DNA from: Taxillus chinensis
Taxonomy: Eukaryota; Streptophyta; Magnoliopsida; Santalales; Loranthaceae
Length of the DNA: 64,000 nt
Reading direction: 5' to 3'
Assembly: GCA_023512835.1 (NCBI GenBank)
Contig: CM042085.1
Span: 9,222,062 to 9,286,061, forward strand
Position 1 is the stretch's first letter, and each line of letters begins with the position of its first letter. The position numbers were made by a program, and so were the translations under genes. Below, one piece after another: positions 44,894-57,779 of this stretch. The notes beneath the pieces were generated by a model. That model made no database searches and was not told where the DNA came from. It saw only the letters and a program-made list of their open reading frames with translations.

Positions 44894-46591
44894 ATGTCAC
44901 AAACCCACAAAGCCTCCCTGCTGCTGGTGCAAAGAATGATCAAAGCCCCTCCAACCGGGGCGCTCTCGCTCTTCAATTCCTTCGCCACCGCCACTAATGG
45001 CCTCCAACACGACGCTCACACCGTCTCAGCCATCCTACAAATCCTACTCTCTTCCAACATGAATCAACAAGCTCATTCCCTCCTCCTACAGCTCCTCTCC
45101 GGCCGACTCGCCCCCTCCTCTCTGCTCCACCAGCTGGCCGCGCACCCCAAATCCTTCCCGAACCCACTTCGACCCCTCCTTCTCGAATCACTCGTCACCG
45201 CCCACGTCCGACGTCAATGCCCAGAACAGGCCCTCTACTATTTAGACCAAATGGTCGGTACTGGCCTCACGCCCAGGTCGACCACCTTCAACAGCCTCTT
45301 ACTTCTCCTCCTGAAACTAGACCGGTTCGATCAGGCTTGTTTGATTTTCGATGAAGCCAGGGGACGGGTCGAGTTGTTGGATGTATACAGTTTTGGGATA
45401 ATGATTAAAGGGTGCTGCGAGGCTGGTGAGTTGGGCAAGGCTTTTGTGCTCTTGTCCCGTTTGGAGGAGATGGGCGGGCCTTGGTCTCCAAATGTTGTCA
45501 TATACACTGCTTTGATTGATGGGTGCTTCAAGAATGGCGACGTTGAGAGAGCCAAGGAGCTGTTTGCGAAGATGGGGGAGCTGGGTTTGGTTCGGAATCA
45601 GTACACTTACACGGCTATGATCAATGGGTTTTTCAAAAGGGGGCTTAAAAATGTTGGGTTTGAGCTGTATGAGAAGATGAAGGCCGATGGGGTTTCCCCC
45701 AACGTGTACACCTACAATTTAATCATCAAGGAGTGCTGCAATATTGGCCAAGTGAGTGATGCATTTAAGCTGCTCGACGAAATGCTTCAAAGAGGTGTGA
45801 CATCTAATGACGTGACTTACAACACATTGATCGGCGGGTTGTGCCAGGAGAGGCGGGCTTGGCAAGCTGAAAAATTGTTGAGCCGGATGACCAGGTCTGG
45901 GCTTTTACCAAATTTAGTCACGTATAACACATTGATTAATGGGTTTTGTGAAATTGGAAGGATGGACAAGGCCTCGCTGTTATTTGGCCAAATGATGTCA
46001 GATGGTCACTCTCCGTCTTTAGTCACTTACAACATCCTAATTGATGGTTTTTCCCGAGCCAGTAACCCTGCAGCAGCAGCTGATTTGGTTCGGGAGATGC
46101 AGGAGAGGGGCATTTCTCCTTCCAATATAACTTACACCATTTTGATCAATTCATTCCTCCGTTCAGGCGACACGAAGAATGCCTACCAGGTATACTCTTC
46201 CATGGAAATGGCTGGATTGGTGGCCGATGTCTATACCTACGGTGTTCTAATACATGGGTTGTGCTTAAAAGGTGACATGCAGGATGCATTGGAACTATTT
46301 AAGTCAATGAACAAACAGGGTTTGGAGCCAAATGAAGTGATATATAACATGCTGGTAAACGGGTATTGCAATGTGGGTAACTCCTATAAGGCCCTGATGT
46401 TGCTCAAGGAAATGGTTGGGAAGAGAATGGTTCCAAATGTGGGTAGCTACTGTTCAACCATTAAAATTCTCTGCAGTGATGGGAAACGTAGGGAAGCTGA
46501 AGAGTTGGCCAAAGGGATGATCAAGTTGGGTATAAATCCATCAGTTTCCATCTTCAATATGATTTCTAATGTCAAGCTTGGGAATACGTGA
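44894..46591 (+). CDS. P-class pentatricopeptide repeat (PPR) protein
   Basis: A single exon of 565 codons plus stop. The N-terminal 80 residues are rich in Ser, Leu, Gln and basic residues (MSQTHKASLLLVQRMIK), compatible with organelle targeting. From about residue 125 there are roughly 11-12 tandem 35-residue PPR motifs of the pattern V-x-[TI]-Y-[NT]-x-L-I-x-G-[FL]-C. Examples are 'VVIYTALIDGCFKNGD', 'QYTYTAMINGFFKRG', 'DVTYNTLIGGLCQE', 'LVTYNTLINGFCEIG' and 'EVIYNMLVNGYCNVG'. All are P-type, with no E, DYW or PLS spacing. Such proteins bind organelle RNA one base per repeat and affect splicing or stability. Length and architecture resemble Arabidopsis At4g11690 (ABO8, nad4 splicing), but I cannot confirm orthology. 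It lacks introns, as most PPR genes do. No damage seen. Confidence 0.93.
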   Translation: MSQTHKASLLLVQRMIKAPPTGALSLFNSFATATNGLQHDAHTVSAILQILLSSNMNQQAHSLLLQLLSGRLAPSSLLHQLAAHPKSFPNPLRPLLLESLVTAHVRRQCPEQALYYLDQMVGTGLTPRSTTFNSLLLLLLKLDRFDQACLIFDEARGRVELLDVYSFGIMIKGCCEAGELGKAFVLLSRLEEMGGPWSPNVVIYTALIDGCFKNGDVERAKELFAKMGELGLVRNQYTYTAMINGFFKRGLKNVGFELYEKMKADGVSPNVYTYNLIIKECCNIGQVSDAFKLLDEMLQRGVTSNDVTYNTLIGGLCQERRAWQAEKLLSRMTRSGLLPNLVTYNTLINGFCEIGRMDKASLLFGQMMSDGHSPSLVTYNILIDGFSRASNPAAAADLVREMQERGISPSNITYTILINSFLRSGDTKNAYQVYSSMEMAGLVADVYTYGVLIHGLCLKGDMQDALELFKSMNKQGLEPNEVIYNMLVNGYCNVGNSYKALMLLKEMVGKRMVPNVGSYCSTIKILCSDGKRREAEELAKGMIKLGINPSVSIFNMISNVKLGNT

Positions 46592-48080
46592 TGGAGTTCG
46601 TTGACGTGTGCTCAGGGTTTTCATATGCAGGATTAGGCATGTACTTCTTTCACCGATTTCAGAAATCCATTTTTTGGATTTTGTTAATTTATGCACAACC
46701 AATGATAGTACAGATTTGTAAACAGCCCACCTTCTCGCGTGTGTGAAATTTTTTATTCATGCATTATGCAAAGTAATCACTTGTTTCAGCAATTAACCAC
46801 GGCTGAAACAAAAGATAAGGTATTATTTTCTCTCAAACTTGCCTATGTTCTCAGTGATCTTCATCTGTGTGATTAATTTGCTGCGGAAAGTTTTTGTTCT
46901 TTTTTTGTTTTGTTTTGTTTTTGTTTTTCTTGAAGGAAAATGACCATACCCACAAACCCTCTATATGTTTTTCAAGTTCTTTCAAGGCATTTAAACCATC
47001 ATGTTTTGTTTTGTTAAAGGATTAATTAACGTGTTAGTTTTTATTTATTTATTATTATTATGTCCCAAGTTTTGGTTTCTACTATTGTTTCCTTTTGACT
47101 GATTGTTGATATGCTATGTTTCCCTAATGGACATTTTCTTTTTGAATTAACAGGTGTAATTTTGACTTATGGACACCTAGAGTATCTTGCAAGGCAGATT
47201 GAAATTTGAAGAGGCTATGTATACGTTGTCCCCCTACTTTTGTGATCCATTAAATGAATTAGTTCATTACTGCAAATTATAAAGTCACGGCATTAAACAT
47301 TCTATGCATCTTTCATGAGGGATATTGATAGAACCTGATTTTGTGACACTTTTGTACACAATTGCCATGAATTTAGGAGTGCTTTTACCTCTATACTTGT
47401 GAAATTAAAATGTATTTTATGGGGCTTTATGAAATATACAAGTATTTAGGTGTTTTTCATATTTCATGCCAAGGGGAGTCATCAACAAATGAATCCTTGG
47501 AAGAATCCTGAAGTGTTCAGACCTTCAAACTGTTCAAAACTGGAAAGGATTCAAACCCTTGAAACTTGTTTGAGGATACTTGTTCAAGTGTACTTATTCG
47601 TGGGTCAAGGTTCGAACCCTTGAAATGTGTTTGAACCCTCCAAATATGTTTAAGACTCATACTGTTCAAAGGTGATCTAGTTGACACACAATGCCTGGTG
47701 TCACAGATCTAGTGTTTTACCATACAACACAGTCCGTGAGGTGCCCTCGACAGATCAGCCTTAACAATTAGGGCACACGTAGATTGAGTTTACCTTATCT
47801 TGGACTCATCAGGAGGACACTTCTAGTTCATGACTTGTGATGTCTTTCCTGGTATTCAACCGGGTTAACACGTTTAAACTCGAAGGGACTATATACAAAT
47901 TCCTACACCAACTAGTTGGAGCCTAACTCTTGCACCCACAATGCTCCATGTACAACACGTACCCAAACTTAATGCGTGACACTAGCACATGCAGAAATGG
48001 CCCGTGATAGTCCAAACTCCTTCTAAACCCACTCAAACAAGGGCATGCACGTAATTCTAGCTTCGCACATCATATGTTTT
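46592..48080. other. PPR 3' region and unassigned DNA
   Basis: The first few hundred bases are the PPR 3' untranslated region. From about 47320 to 48080 the base composition is more balanced, with no ORF of note. A 'TGATAGAACCTGATTTTGTG' sequence there could be an LTR start, but I found no partner. Confidence 0.4.
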
Positions 48081-48866
48081 AAGGTTTCTTCTCCTTGTAT
48101 TCAGTTCTGTCTAAACCCACTCAAACAATTGTTTTCGCGCGCTGCGTAGGATTCAGTTTTTCTCTTTTTTGATACTTTGTATTCAGTTCCTTTAGCGCGA
48201 ATTGCTATAGATAGGTTGTGTTGGCGCCCCAATCAGGAGCATGGGTACCTCGTTCGGAGTTTTTACTCCCTGCTCACGCTTGCCCGTACTGAGTGTTTTC
48301 CTTGGCGGAGCATTTGAAAGGTGTGGGTGCCATCCCGGGTAGCCTTCTTTGCTTGGACTACCATCTTGGGTAAGATTTTGATTGCTAATCATTTGAGGCA
48401 CTGAGGTTTTGTTTTGGTTAGTCGGTGTTACTTGTAGAAGGCTTCGCTTGAGCATGTGAATCATCTTTTCCTTCATTGCCCTTATGTCATGGGGTTGTGG
48501 GATATGGTTCCGGGCTTATTTGGCATCTCGTGGGTAATGTTTTCGTCTCTTTGCGCGTTGTTTGCTTGTTGGCTGGGTACTTTGTGTGGTGGCATTTGAC
48601 GATGTAGCGGGTTGTCTCTCATTGCATTCTTTGGAGTCTTTGGTGGGAGAGGAACGCGCGTGTGTTTGATGATTGGGAGAGTTCCGTTGTTGAGCTTTAT
48701 TGTATTTTTTTTTGTTATTTGGGTGATTGGATATGTTTTGGGTGGTTTTTGTTTTTCTTTCCTTTGGGATGTTGTTAATGGTTGTTCCTTTTAATTGGGT
48801 TGTTGTCTTAGCGTTGTAATTTCGTATATTCGCACACTTCTTACTTATAAAAAAAAAGGTTTCTTC
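48081..48866 (+). mobile_element. 5'-truncated L1-type LINE remnant
   Basis: The only recognisable coding part is the C-terminal zf-RVT region of a plant L1 ORF2. It contains 'EHVNHLFLHCPYVMGLWDMV' at about 48450-48515, preceded by degraded 'LLCLDYHLG' and 'HLRH' type blocks and followed by hydrophobic sequence with stops. It ends in a short A-run (48849-48857). An 11-bp direct repeat AAGGTTTCTTC (48081-48091 and 48856-48866) flanks it, as expected for target-primed reverse transcription. The insertion is about 764 bp, so most of the LINE was lost at integration. Confidence 0.75.
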
Positions 48867-51800
48867 CACTGGTAAGCTGCCACACACAACCGTTGGACTA
48901 TATATATGGCTGGTAGGGTTTGGTAGAAAAGAAAATGCTACAACAGAGGGCCGTAAGGCCACAGACAGAAGGAGGAGAAGGCTATAACAGATAATAGATC
49001 AGGGATCAGGGGGCGAAGAATACACCTGTTCCAAGGGAGAGAGTGGAGAATACATCCGATCTAGGGAGGGAGCAGCTGCAGCTGGCTATGCACAGGATGC
49101 TTAAAGGAGAGGAAGTGTGCTAGTTCTTATGAGAAGAGAGAGAAAGAGAGAGGAAGGAGGCCCGATCTAGGGTTAAGCATCGCACGGTGTGGCATTGCAC
49201 ACTATCGTCTTGTATTTCTTTTTTTTCTTTCTATCTTTGTAATTTTAATTAAATTTTCACTGAGTAGTGTGTAATTGATCTATCTTCCAACTCCATTGTT
49301 TATTTGAATCCATGTTTTTACTTCAAATCTTGTATTTAGGTGCTATGGTTTACATTTGTTTCTCGTTAATGTATTGGGTAATTTATATTTAATGCGCGGT
49401 TACGGTTAGTTGTAGATTGTTTGAAGCATAATTCATGAAATGTGAAAATTTGTAATGCACGGTTACAGTTTGATTTTCTGAATGCATATCATAATTGTTT
49501 TTAGGGTTGCAGCTAGTTCATAATTTATTTGTTTCATGAAGTCTTGACAAGTAGATTATGTGTTCATGAATATTGTATTTGTATCTTATGGGATGAAGAT
49601 ATATAAATAATTAGAATGGAAAGATTAGATCAATCCCCTCCTCCTCCTTCCCACAAACTATCCAAAAAGAAAAAAAAAACACTATCACACATTTTAGTTT
49701 AGTTTTTGCATTTAATTTAGGTAAAAACAAGTTCAGTTGAAAAATGTAATTAGGTTAGCTGCTATGCTATATTTAGTTTAGAATATGTTTGGAATGTGTG
49801 TGTGAGAAAAATCACTCACTAGATATCAATCATATGAAAATTTGATTTAGCTGAACTAGTACCACAACCATAATTTATTTCTATATAGGAATGATGTTGT
49901 TTGTATATTTTTAAAATTTAATATAACTATTCTTCAGTGGAGTTGTGTACGCTAATTATTTGAGGTTCTTTTCGAGCTATTTTTAGATAGGGTAATTCTA
50001 AATGGGATTTGATATCAAAGGAGGATTTTAAATATGTAAATTTGAAAATATTCACTCTTTGATGAGAGCTTTAATATCCAAGGGATTTGTAGAGTGGATT
50101 TTCCTCTATCTAGGGTTTTTTTAAAATCTTCTCCTGACCATGAGACCTTCAAATAATGGAGAATTCTCAGTCACTGATTTTTCTAGTTTATCAGCTTTGT
50201 AATTATACTTGTAAAGGTTTATTATTTTTGTGCTGTTGTGGTTTTAGTTATTGCATCGGTTAGTGCAACTTGCAACTTTGGTTTGATTAGTGCTTGACTC
50301 CACCTGTGTTTTACTGTTTAGTTGAATTTATTCGCTGGTAGATTAGTTGCAGAATATCAAAGGGCAGAAGCAACCAGATGAGATCTGAATGACTAATGAA
50401 AGAGCAAAACAATGCGATTGAGGATTTTAGTGAGCCTTCAGTGGCGTTGGTTGTGGATTAGTCTTATTGATGAAAATTTGTCTAAAAACCATATTGTTTT
50501 GTCTTTACAAATGGTTGAGAATTATGATTGTACACAGCCATTACGCCAAGTTATTGTTTTTGAGGTTAATTTTTATGAACTTCATTCAAGGAAGAGGACA
50601 TTGCAGTTTATTTTGCATCTTTCATTTACTTGAGCGATCCCATTTTTCTCAAATTCATCCATTACGTTCCAATGCTTGCAGGTTTGTTATCCAGGATAGT
50701 GGATATTATACATGGAATTGCAAGTATTGAGAGCTAGTGGCAGCAATTCTGTTGTTTACTATTGCTGGAATTCCTATGGCTCCTGCACACAGCAGGTGGT
50801 GCATGAAACAATCCAAAGAAATCAATTGAGACGGGGCTGTTGGAAGAAGACAGAGTGACTGCGCTACAATTAGCGGTGACGTGTAAGTGCTTATAAATCT
50901 GGTTTCTCCTTTCTGTGAATCTTTTATTTGCTAGTAGTCAGGGTAGGGTAATAATGTTTGTAGTAAACAAATTAGACCAGAAGAACAACGTATCATGTCT
51001 ACAGAGATAGAGACCTTCATTACATGTGTACATAAATTATTTGCCCGTCTATACAAGAGTTGCATTAAAAACTCGGGTGTCTCCGGCTGCATTAGCTTGA
51101 TTCGTGCTCATCCAAATGCTTATATCATCGACATAATGTTTGTTCATTAGTCCTGACGAGTGATTGTTGGGTTACCTGTCTTTCTTTTATCGTGTGCGTG
51201 AGCATACCAAGGAAGTTAATATATTATCTCTGTTAAAAACAGCATGTTTGTGCCATCTTGTTTTCAATGAGGTAGATTTATGGAAAAAAATATGTAAGAC
51301 CCAATGATGTTCTCTGTTCTCAATCTGCTTACGGCTTCTCAATCTTTGTGAAAAGCAAAGCTGGATTAGCTCAAATCGCCCACAGCACGAACTGTGCTTC
51401 TTTCGAGCTTTAAAAGCCCAAACTTGAGCTGATTTATTAACAAGCTTGTCGTTCTCTGTAAGCTCGAGCTTCTTATCAGGCTGCTCACAAACTTCTTTTC
51501 AGAGATCAATAAATATGTTTTTTTTAGTACCTACAAAAGCTATAAACATCAATAAATACATAAATATGTACTTGATTAAAAGTTTAGTAAACAAGAAAAA
51601 TATAATGAAAATGAAATCAATTCTCTCTTCTTATTTTTTCTTACTACACTTGAGAAAGACGATCCATTTATGTTGCACATACGTTAATTTTGTTGAGCCA
51701 CAAAATTACACGCGTAAAGCGGGGGAGCCAATTTTTCTTCAAATGCTATTATATGGAGAATGAAAATTAAGAATAATGTTTTAATTTTTTGCTACCCTTT

Positions 51801-54650
51801 CAAGTGGGTCCAGAGTTTTTGCTACATTGTCAAATTTACAAATTTAAATATTTTATATTTTAAAATTGAAATATATAAGTTAAAAGAGCATGATAAAATT
51901 TGTGTAATTGTAAAATTTTATGATGTTTAAAATTTATATAATTTAGAATTTGTGTTCGAGTAATACGTAATCATGATGTTTAATTGTGGATATTTTTAAA
52001 AATATATTTTAATTATTTTATATTTTTAATTTTAAACTTACTTTTTGTGTGAAATTTTTTTCAACTACTTTATTATCTAGGTTTATTATGTATATATTTT
52101 TTATTAATTTTTTGCGTCATCCAGTAAAAAAAATACAACTTTTTTTTTAAAATCCAAATTCAAATTTCAATTTCGATAATGCTTAAGTTATGAAATCAAA
52201 ATATAAAATTAAAAATAGTTACCAAATATTCTTTTATATATTTAAAAATTTTAAATATAACAACATTTTAAAAAATATCACTATAATTATCATCTAAGGA
52301 GTGACGTTATGCAGGGATGGTAATAATATTATTGTACATCGTTCACCTGAGTCATTTCATCCCGATTTAATTTGTCTCAACAAATCATTGGGTTAGGTCT
52401 GAATTTTGTCTGTCGTGTTTTGGTATTTTATTGTATTTTAAATAAGATTAAGGTAAACAATTTTGTTTCAACCCGTCCTAAACTATCCAAATGGGGTAGG
52501 ATTATTTTTGTTCAGATTGGATAATAGCCAACCTCGATCTGATCTAGTGCCACCCCTAACTGTTATGCTTAAAGGTTCTTATGAAAATAAAATTATTGAT
52601 TTGGCTAATGTAGTCCATGCTATTTTTATTGGAGTGATGTTATATATAGGTATATTATGTAGATAATTTGTGATATTATTTTTTTTAAAATTTTTATTCA
52701 CTAGAGAAAATTCTTTTGCAAGAATTACCTATATAACCTATATACAAATAAACTTTAACTTTTCTCGTAAACATGCTCGCTAGATTTATTTCTATAGGTT
52801 TTTTTTTCTTATCCCTATTGTTAGAAGCCTTAAACGTATATAATTATTCTATCCCTACAAAGACTCTTTTCTTTTCTTTTCTATAGTTTTTCTTTTCTTT
52901 TCTTATCCCTATTGTTAGAAGCCTTTTAAGAATCTTGTATACTGTGTACGTAGTTCAACAATGTCAATGTTATATTATATGATTCCTCGATTGTAAATAA
53001 GAGCTATCACGTGCTTGATTAGGAAAATATGTTTTGTTTTTTTTTGAAATGTTAATTGCAAATTACACGGATCATGTTTCTTTATTTATAATTTACAACC
53101 TTGCACAGGCCACACATGTGTTTACTTTTCATGCTTGAACTTAGATAAATAAAAAATTTTGTAACATTAATTTAAATTATTTTTATTGATATATTTTTCA
53201 TGCGTCTAGTATGTCCAATTTCATCAAGGCAATGTTTTATCAAAGTTATAAATACAACAATTTTATATCAAGACAGATTAATCTTATAATTGTTTTGTTT
53301 TCCTTTTTTGCTAGTCCTCTACTTGATTGTATAATTCTCACTAAGACTCTTAATAAGAATCAACACTCTTACAATTGTTCGTCAAATTAGATTTGCTCTC
53401 TTTGTGTATGAGTCTTCAACACATCGATCAACTTATTCAACAAATATTATTGACTCATTTATATCTGTCGGCTCTAGAGATGCCCTAGCAGACATAATAG
53501 ACTAGCTTGAGCAATGCAAGCTAGTGGTGTTTATCATCAAATTCCTCGATAACTTTGTTTACCCTATACATGCGTGATCATGTTTATGCAAATTTGTTGT
53601 TACCAAAGCTAATTTAGTTGTCTCCTTATCGGCCATTGATCTAAGAATGCACGGGAGAGTAATAACTTTGGAATGCTAAGTATAGAAGGTAACTATCACG
53701 TCATCATTTCAATAACTTCAAGTTGAAACCACCATTCGAGACGAGTAAAGCATCATTAAGTTCACAATTACTTTAGTTAGAGCTAACACGCACCATTACT
53801 TCGAAATGACTTTATTTTATACACTATATTTCAAACCAAACTCTTCATGAGTTGAACAATGAGTTTACTTGAAGATAAGTTACTTCATTTTATATACTTC
53901 ATTTTGAACTGAGTCCTTCTTAACTTGAACAACTTCAAGTCTGCTTTGGTTTTGGCTTACTTCAAGATATAACTCTTCATTTTGAATAATCTCAAATTGA
54001 ACCCCTTATACATTGCTACTTCAACATTAAGGCACTTTGAGATATCGAACTAAAACACTAGATTCTTTGCTTTGTGCTTTTACTTCGAGATCTTGAGTAC
54101 TCTAAGATCTCAAACTTATTTGAGATAACAAGTTGTTAGCTTCTACTTGATGTTGTTTCGAGATATCAAAGTAATAATGAGTCAACACATACCAAAGTAA
54201 AGCATACTTTGAGATATCGAACTTCTGATTGAACCTTCATGCTCCAGTGAACTGGCTTGCTTTACTTTGAAATAATAAACATGACTTCGAGATAATATGG
54301 CTTTGTAATCGCTGAACTTCCTATAAGGGCTCACCCAACAAGAATCACCCTATCTGAGATTACATAGTCATAACATACTATTACATTGCTTGATGATACA
54401 ATGGGATGTTGATAATAATTACAAACCTTCATTAGGTGAGAATGACTATACTTACCTATTCTTGAGGAATAAAACTAAATAAAAAGGATTTAAAAAAAAT
54501 TACAGGCGATGTATAAAGGAAGATACGACATTTTATTTAGAGTATATTAGGTATAATCGTAACCAGGGTTATTTAGAGTATAATATAAATTTGACAACTG
54601 GGGGTGGTGGTTTGACCCGCATGCGAAGGTGCTGAAGTTGAGTTGCACGG
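48867..54650. other. Long gene-poor stretch
   Basis: No convincing gene over 5.8 kb. 48880-49200 is purine-rich and may be an unidentified untranslated exon or repeat. Open stretches at 50412-50730, 51446-51763 and 52463-52666 have low-complexity or random composition. A 27-bp direct repeat (TTTCTTATCCCTATTGTTAG core) occurs at about 52806 and 52896. 53700-54300 has many variants of TTTGAGATATCGAA. Confidence 0.5.
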
Positions 54651-55224
54651 TAGTATATTAGTTGGTCCATAGGGTTGGTTCAAAAAATTTCCGAGATTTC
54701 TTCACATATTGATCGGGTGATACGTCCCATCTAGAGTAAATGGTATTTATGAATAATTTGGGCCGAGAGTAGGGATCGGCCGTCGAGAATTTACGGTCCA
54801 TAGAGCAGCAATAATTTATTGGCCATTTCGTGTCTCTCTTCTGATATGACGAAACAGTCGTAGTACAGTACAACCACGAGTACTGGTCCAGCGGTCCATC
54901 CAAAAAAGTCAAAAGACCATGCATACAAGATGTAACTCCTACTTTTCAGTTATTTTTATTTTTATTTTTCTGAAAAGACAACTGTTAGAATATATTTACA
55001 CTAGCATGGACAGACAAACGACAGAGAAAAAGTGAGTGATCATGCAGATGCCATGCCAGCATCTTAAAGTGAACAAACAGCCCGAAAGATACTGAAAGTT
55101 AAGAAGCCACAAGCTAGCGCAAGTTAAAAAAAAAAAACTACGTACAGATGGCCAGAAGCTACAATTAGATTAATAATAATACACACTGGTCACGATCGAA
55201 GACAGAAACAAATAACGGAGATAG

Positions 55225-55656
55225 CTAGCCAGAGTTGTTGGAGGTGGGGTGGCGGACCTCGAAGAAGGAGCGGCTCTTGACGACAATGTCGTACATGTGA
55301 GGTAGTTTGAGGTCGGAGAAGCTGCTGGGGAGGGTGATGAGGTGCGGTGAGCTGCGGGAGCGGTGGAACTGGATCAACCCGGTCGACTGGTGGCGGCGGC
55401 TGTGGTACCGTGTCCATCCGAGTTCGGTGAGCCGTTGCTCGAGTTCGGCGTAGGAGCGGATCACCTGGTTGTCCGGGAGGTACACCAGGACACGTGGCCG
55501 GGCGCCAGGGGCTGTGGGGGTACCAGGTTGTTGACGTTGACGGCGGCAGTGGGGTGACTTAGGCTGAGGTTCCTCTGCTTGCTCGAAGGACTCCCTGGTG
55601 GGGTTGCTCACCAGCCGAGCCACGCCTCTCTTGTCAAATATCCACACCCCAGACAT
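55225..55656 (-). CDS. FPF1: Flowering-promoting factor 1 (FPF1)-like protein
   Basis: A single-exon frame of 143 residues. It begins MSGVWIFDKRGVARLVSNP (family MSGVWVFxxxGVxRLVxNP), then 'RPRVLVYLPDNQVIRSYAEL', 'LTELGWTRYH', 'GLIQFHRS', 'LITLPSSFSDL' and 'HMYDIVVKSRSFFEVR', all in family order. FPF1-type proteins are small cytosolic proteins linked to gibberellin response, flowering time and root growth. Their biochemical role is unknown. Usual length is about 110 residues. The extra length lies mainly in a Gln/Pro-rich linker at about residues 22-55 and a short C-terminal tail after the V-R-H. There is no intron, as is normal for the family. A CTATAAATTA TATA box is about 95 bases upstream (55751-55760). 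Confidence 0.93.
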   Translation of the reverse strand: MSGVWIFDKRGVARLVSNPTRESFEQAEEPQPKSPHCRRQRQQPGTPTAPGARPRVLVYLPDNQVIRSYAELEQRLTELGWTRYHSRRHQSTGLIQFHRSRSSPHLITLPSSFSDLKLPHMYDIVVKSRSFFEVRHPTSNNSG

Positions 55657-55750
55657 GATTGCAGTTTATAGAGAGGGAAAGAGAGAGAGAGAAGGGAGCT
55701 AATAAAAACGAGAGAACTTGGCTGTGTGCAGTGCAGAGCAGTACTGCATG

Positions 55751-55760
55751 TAATTTATAG
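55751..55760 (-). promoter_or_regulatory. TATA box of the FPF1-like gene
   Basis: On the minus strand CTATAAATTA sits about 95 bases before the ATG at 55656. The 5' untranslated region between them is rich in CT. Confidence 0.6.
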
Positions 55761-56850
<1,090 letters not shown>

Positions 56851-57432
56851 TTAAGGATCATGGACAAGCTGTCCTATTGTGGATAGATTGGGTCATGATG
56901 TTTATTTGCAGGCTGAGTCCTAACGATTGTGCTAACTATACGGTAGAGAGGTACACTAAGCATGTATTATAGACTTATTTGTTTTGCATAGTAGGATAGT
57001 GTGGAGTTATGGAGTCACCAATTGAGCTTGTAGCTCACTCCTACCTTATTGTTTATTCTTTTTTAAGTGTGAGCTGAGACTAGTGGAGGACTTTCTTTCA
57101 GGAGGATGTGCCCACTACTCTGATGTATTCTATATTCTGTATTCTATATTGATTATGCATTGTATCATAGACATTGATCTATGGACAATTGTATTTGCAC
57201 ACTGTTTGTGATATGATGTATGTGTGACTGTTTGACATATTTGTATGCATAATGATGTATAGGAAGGTATAAGATTACCCTTGAGGTATGACTATACAGA
57301 TTTGCATGATTGAGATAGCACCGGCGGTGTAGTCTCTATTAGTGCTTGTCACCAACCCCTTGACCCTTCGGGTGCGGATAAGGAAAAGTCACATTCTTAG
57401 TTTCGGGTTCCTTGGAATTCGGGAGCGTGACA
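56851..57432 (+). repeat. Tekay-type LTR fragment (3' part)
   Basis: Colinear with the end of B's LTR (about 7690-8206): 'GGATCATGGACAAGCTGTCC', 'GACTAGTGGAGGACTTTCTT', 'AGGAGGATGTGCCCACTACTC', 'CACCAACCCCTTGACCCTTC' and the end 'GGGAGCGTGACA'. No PBS follows and the LTR start is missing, so it is a truncated or solo LTR. It is less diverged than the remnant at 21.5-22.4 kb. Confidence 0.85.
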
Positions 57433-57779
57433 ACTACTGATTTATTCTCCAAGAAACCTCTTTAATGCAATAAAAATACCAAAAAAGTCCTTTATTAAAA
57501 TCAATCTCATTTTCCTTTTTCCATAAAATATTTTAATTAAATGAACCCAAAATACCATCTAAAATGATAAAATTGTCCTTTAAGGCTCTGAACTCCAAAT
57601 TGATCCAAACAAAGTGAAAATTCTCATTTAATTCCTACATTATCATACTAATATCCACTAACCAACATAAAACCTTTAACATATGACTAACACCCAAAAC
57701 CTATAAACATGGGTCCTCGCAATTACCTTATGACAATAAACCAATTAGGTAAAAATGGCAATATAAGATCAATCTCCAC
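57433..57779. other. AT-rich spacer between LTR fragment and copia remnant
   Basis: No gene seen. Contains 'CTCTGAACTCCAAATTGATCC', which matches the complement of the Tekay LTR block CTCAATTTGGAGTTCGG, so a second inverted LTR scrap is possible. Confidence 0.4.

Noticed and set aside
47320..48080. Possible solo LTR starting TGATAGAACC
   Set aside because: No matching end, partner LTR or target-site duplication found.
50402..50900. Possible exon in a GC-balanced patch
   Set aside because: Frames are interrupted and no family is recognised. It could be an untranslated exon but cannot be supported.
53700..54300. Recurrent TTTGAGATATCGAA-like words
   Set aside because: Spacing and sequence are too irregular to define a tandem array. 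Probably decayed repeat DNA.
54658..54924. Minus-strand 88-residue open frame
   Set aside because: Composition looks protein-like but matches nothing I know, and no neighbouring exon or promoter supports it.
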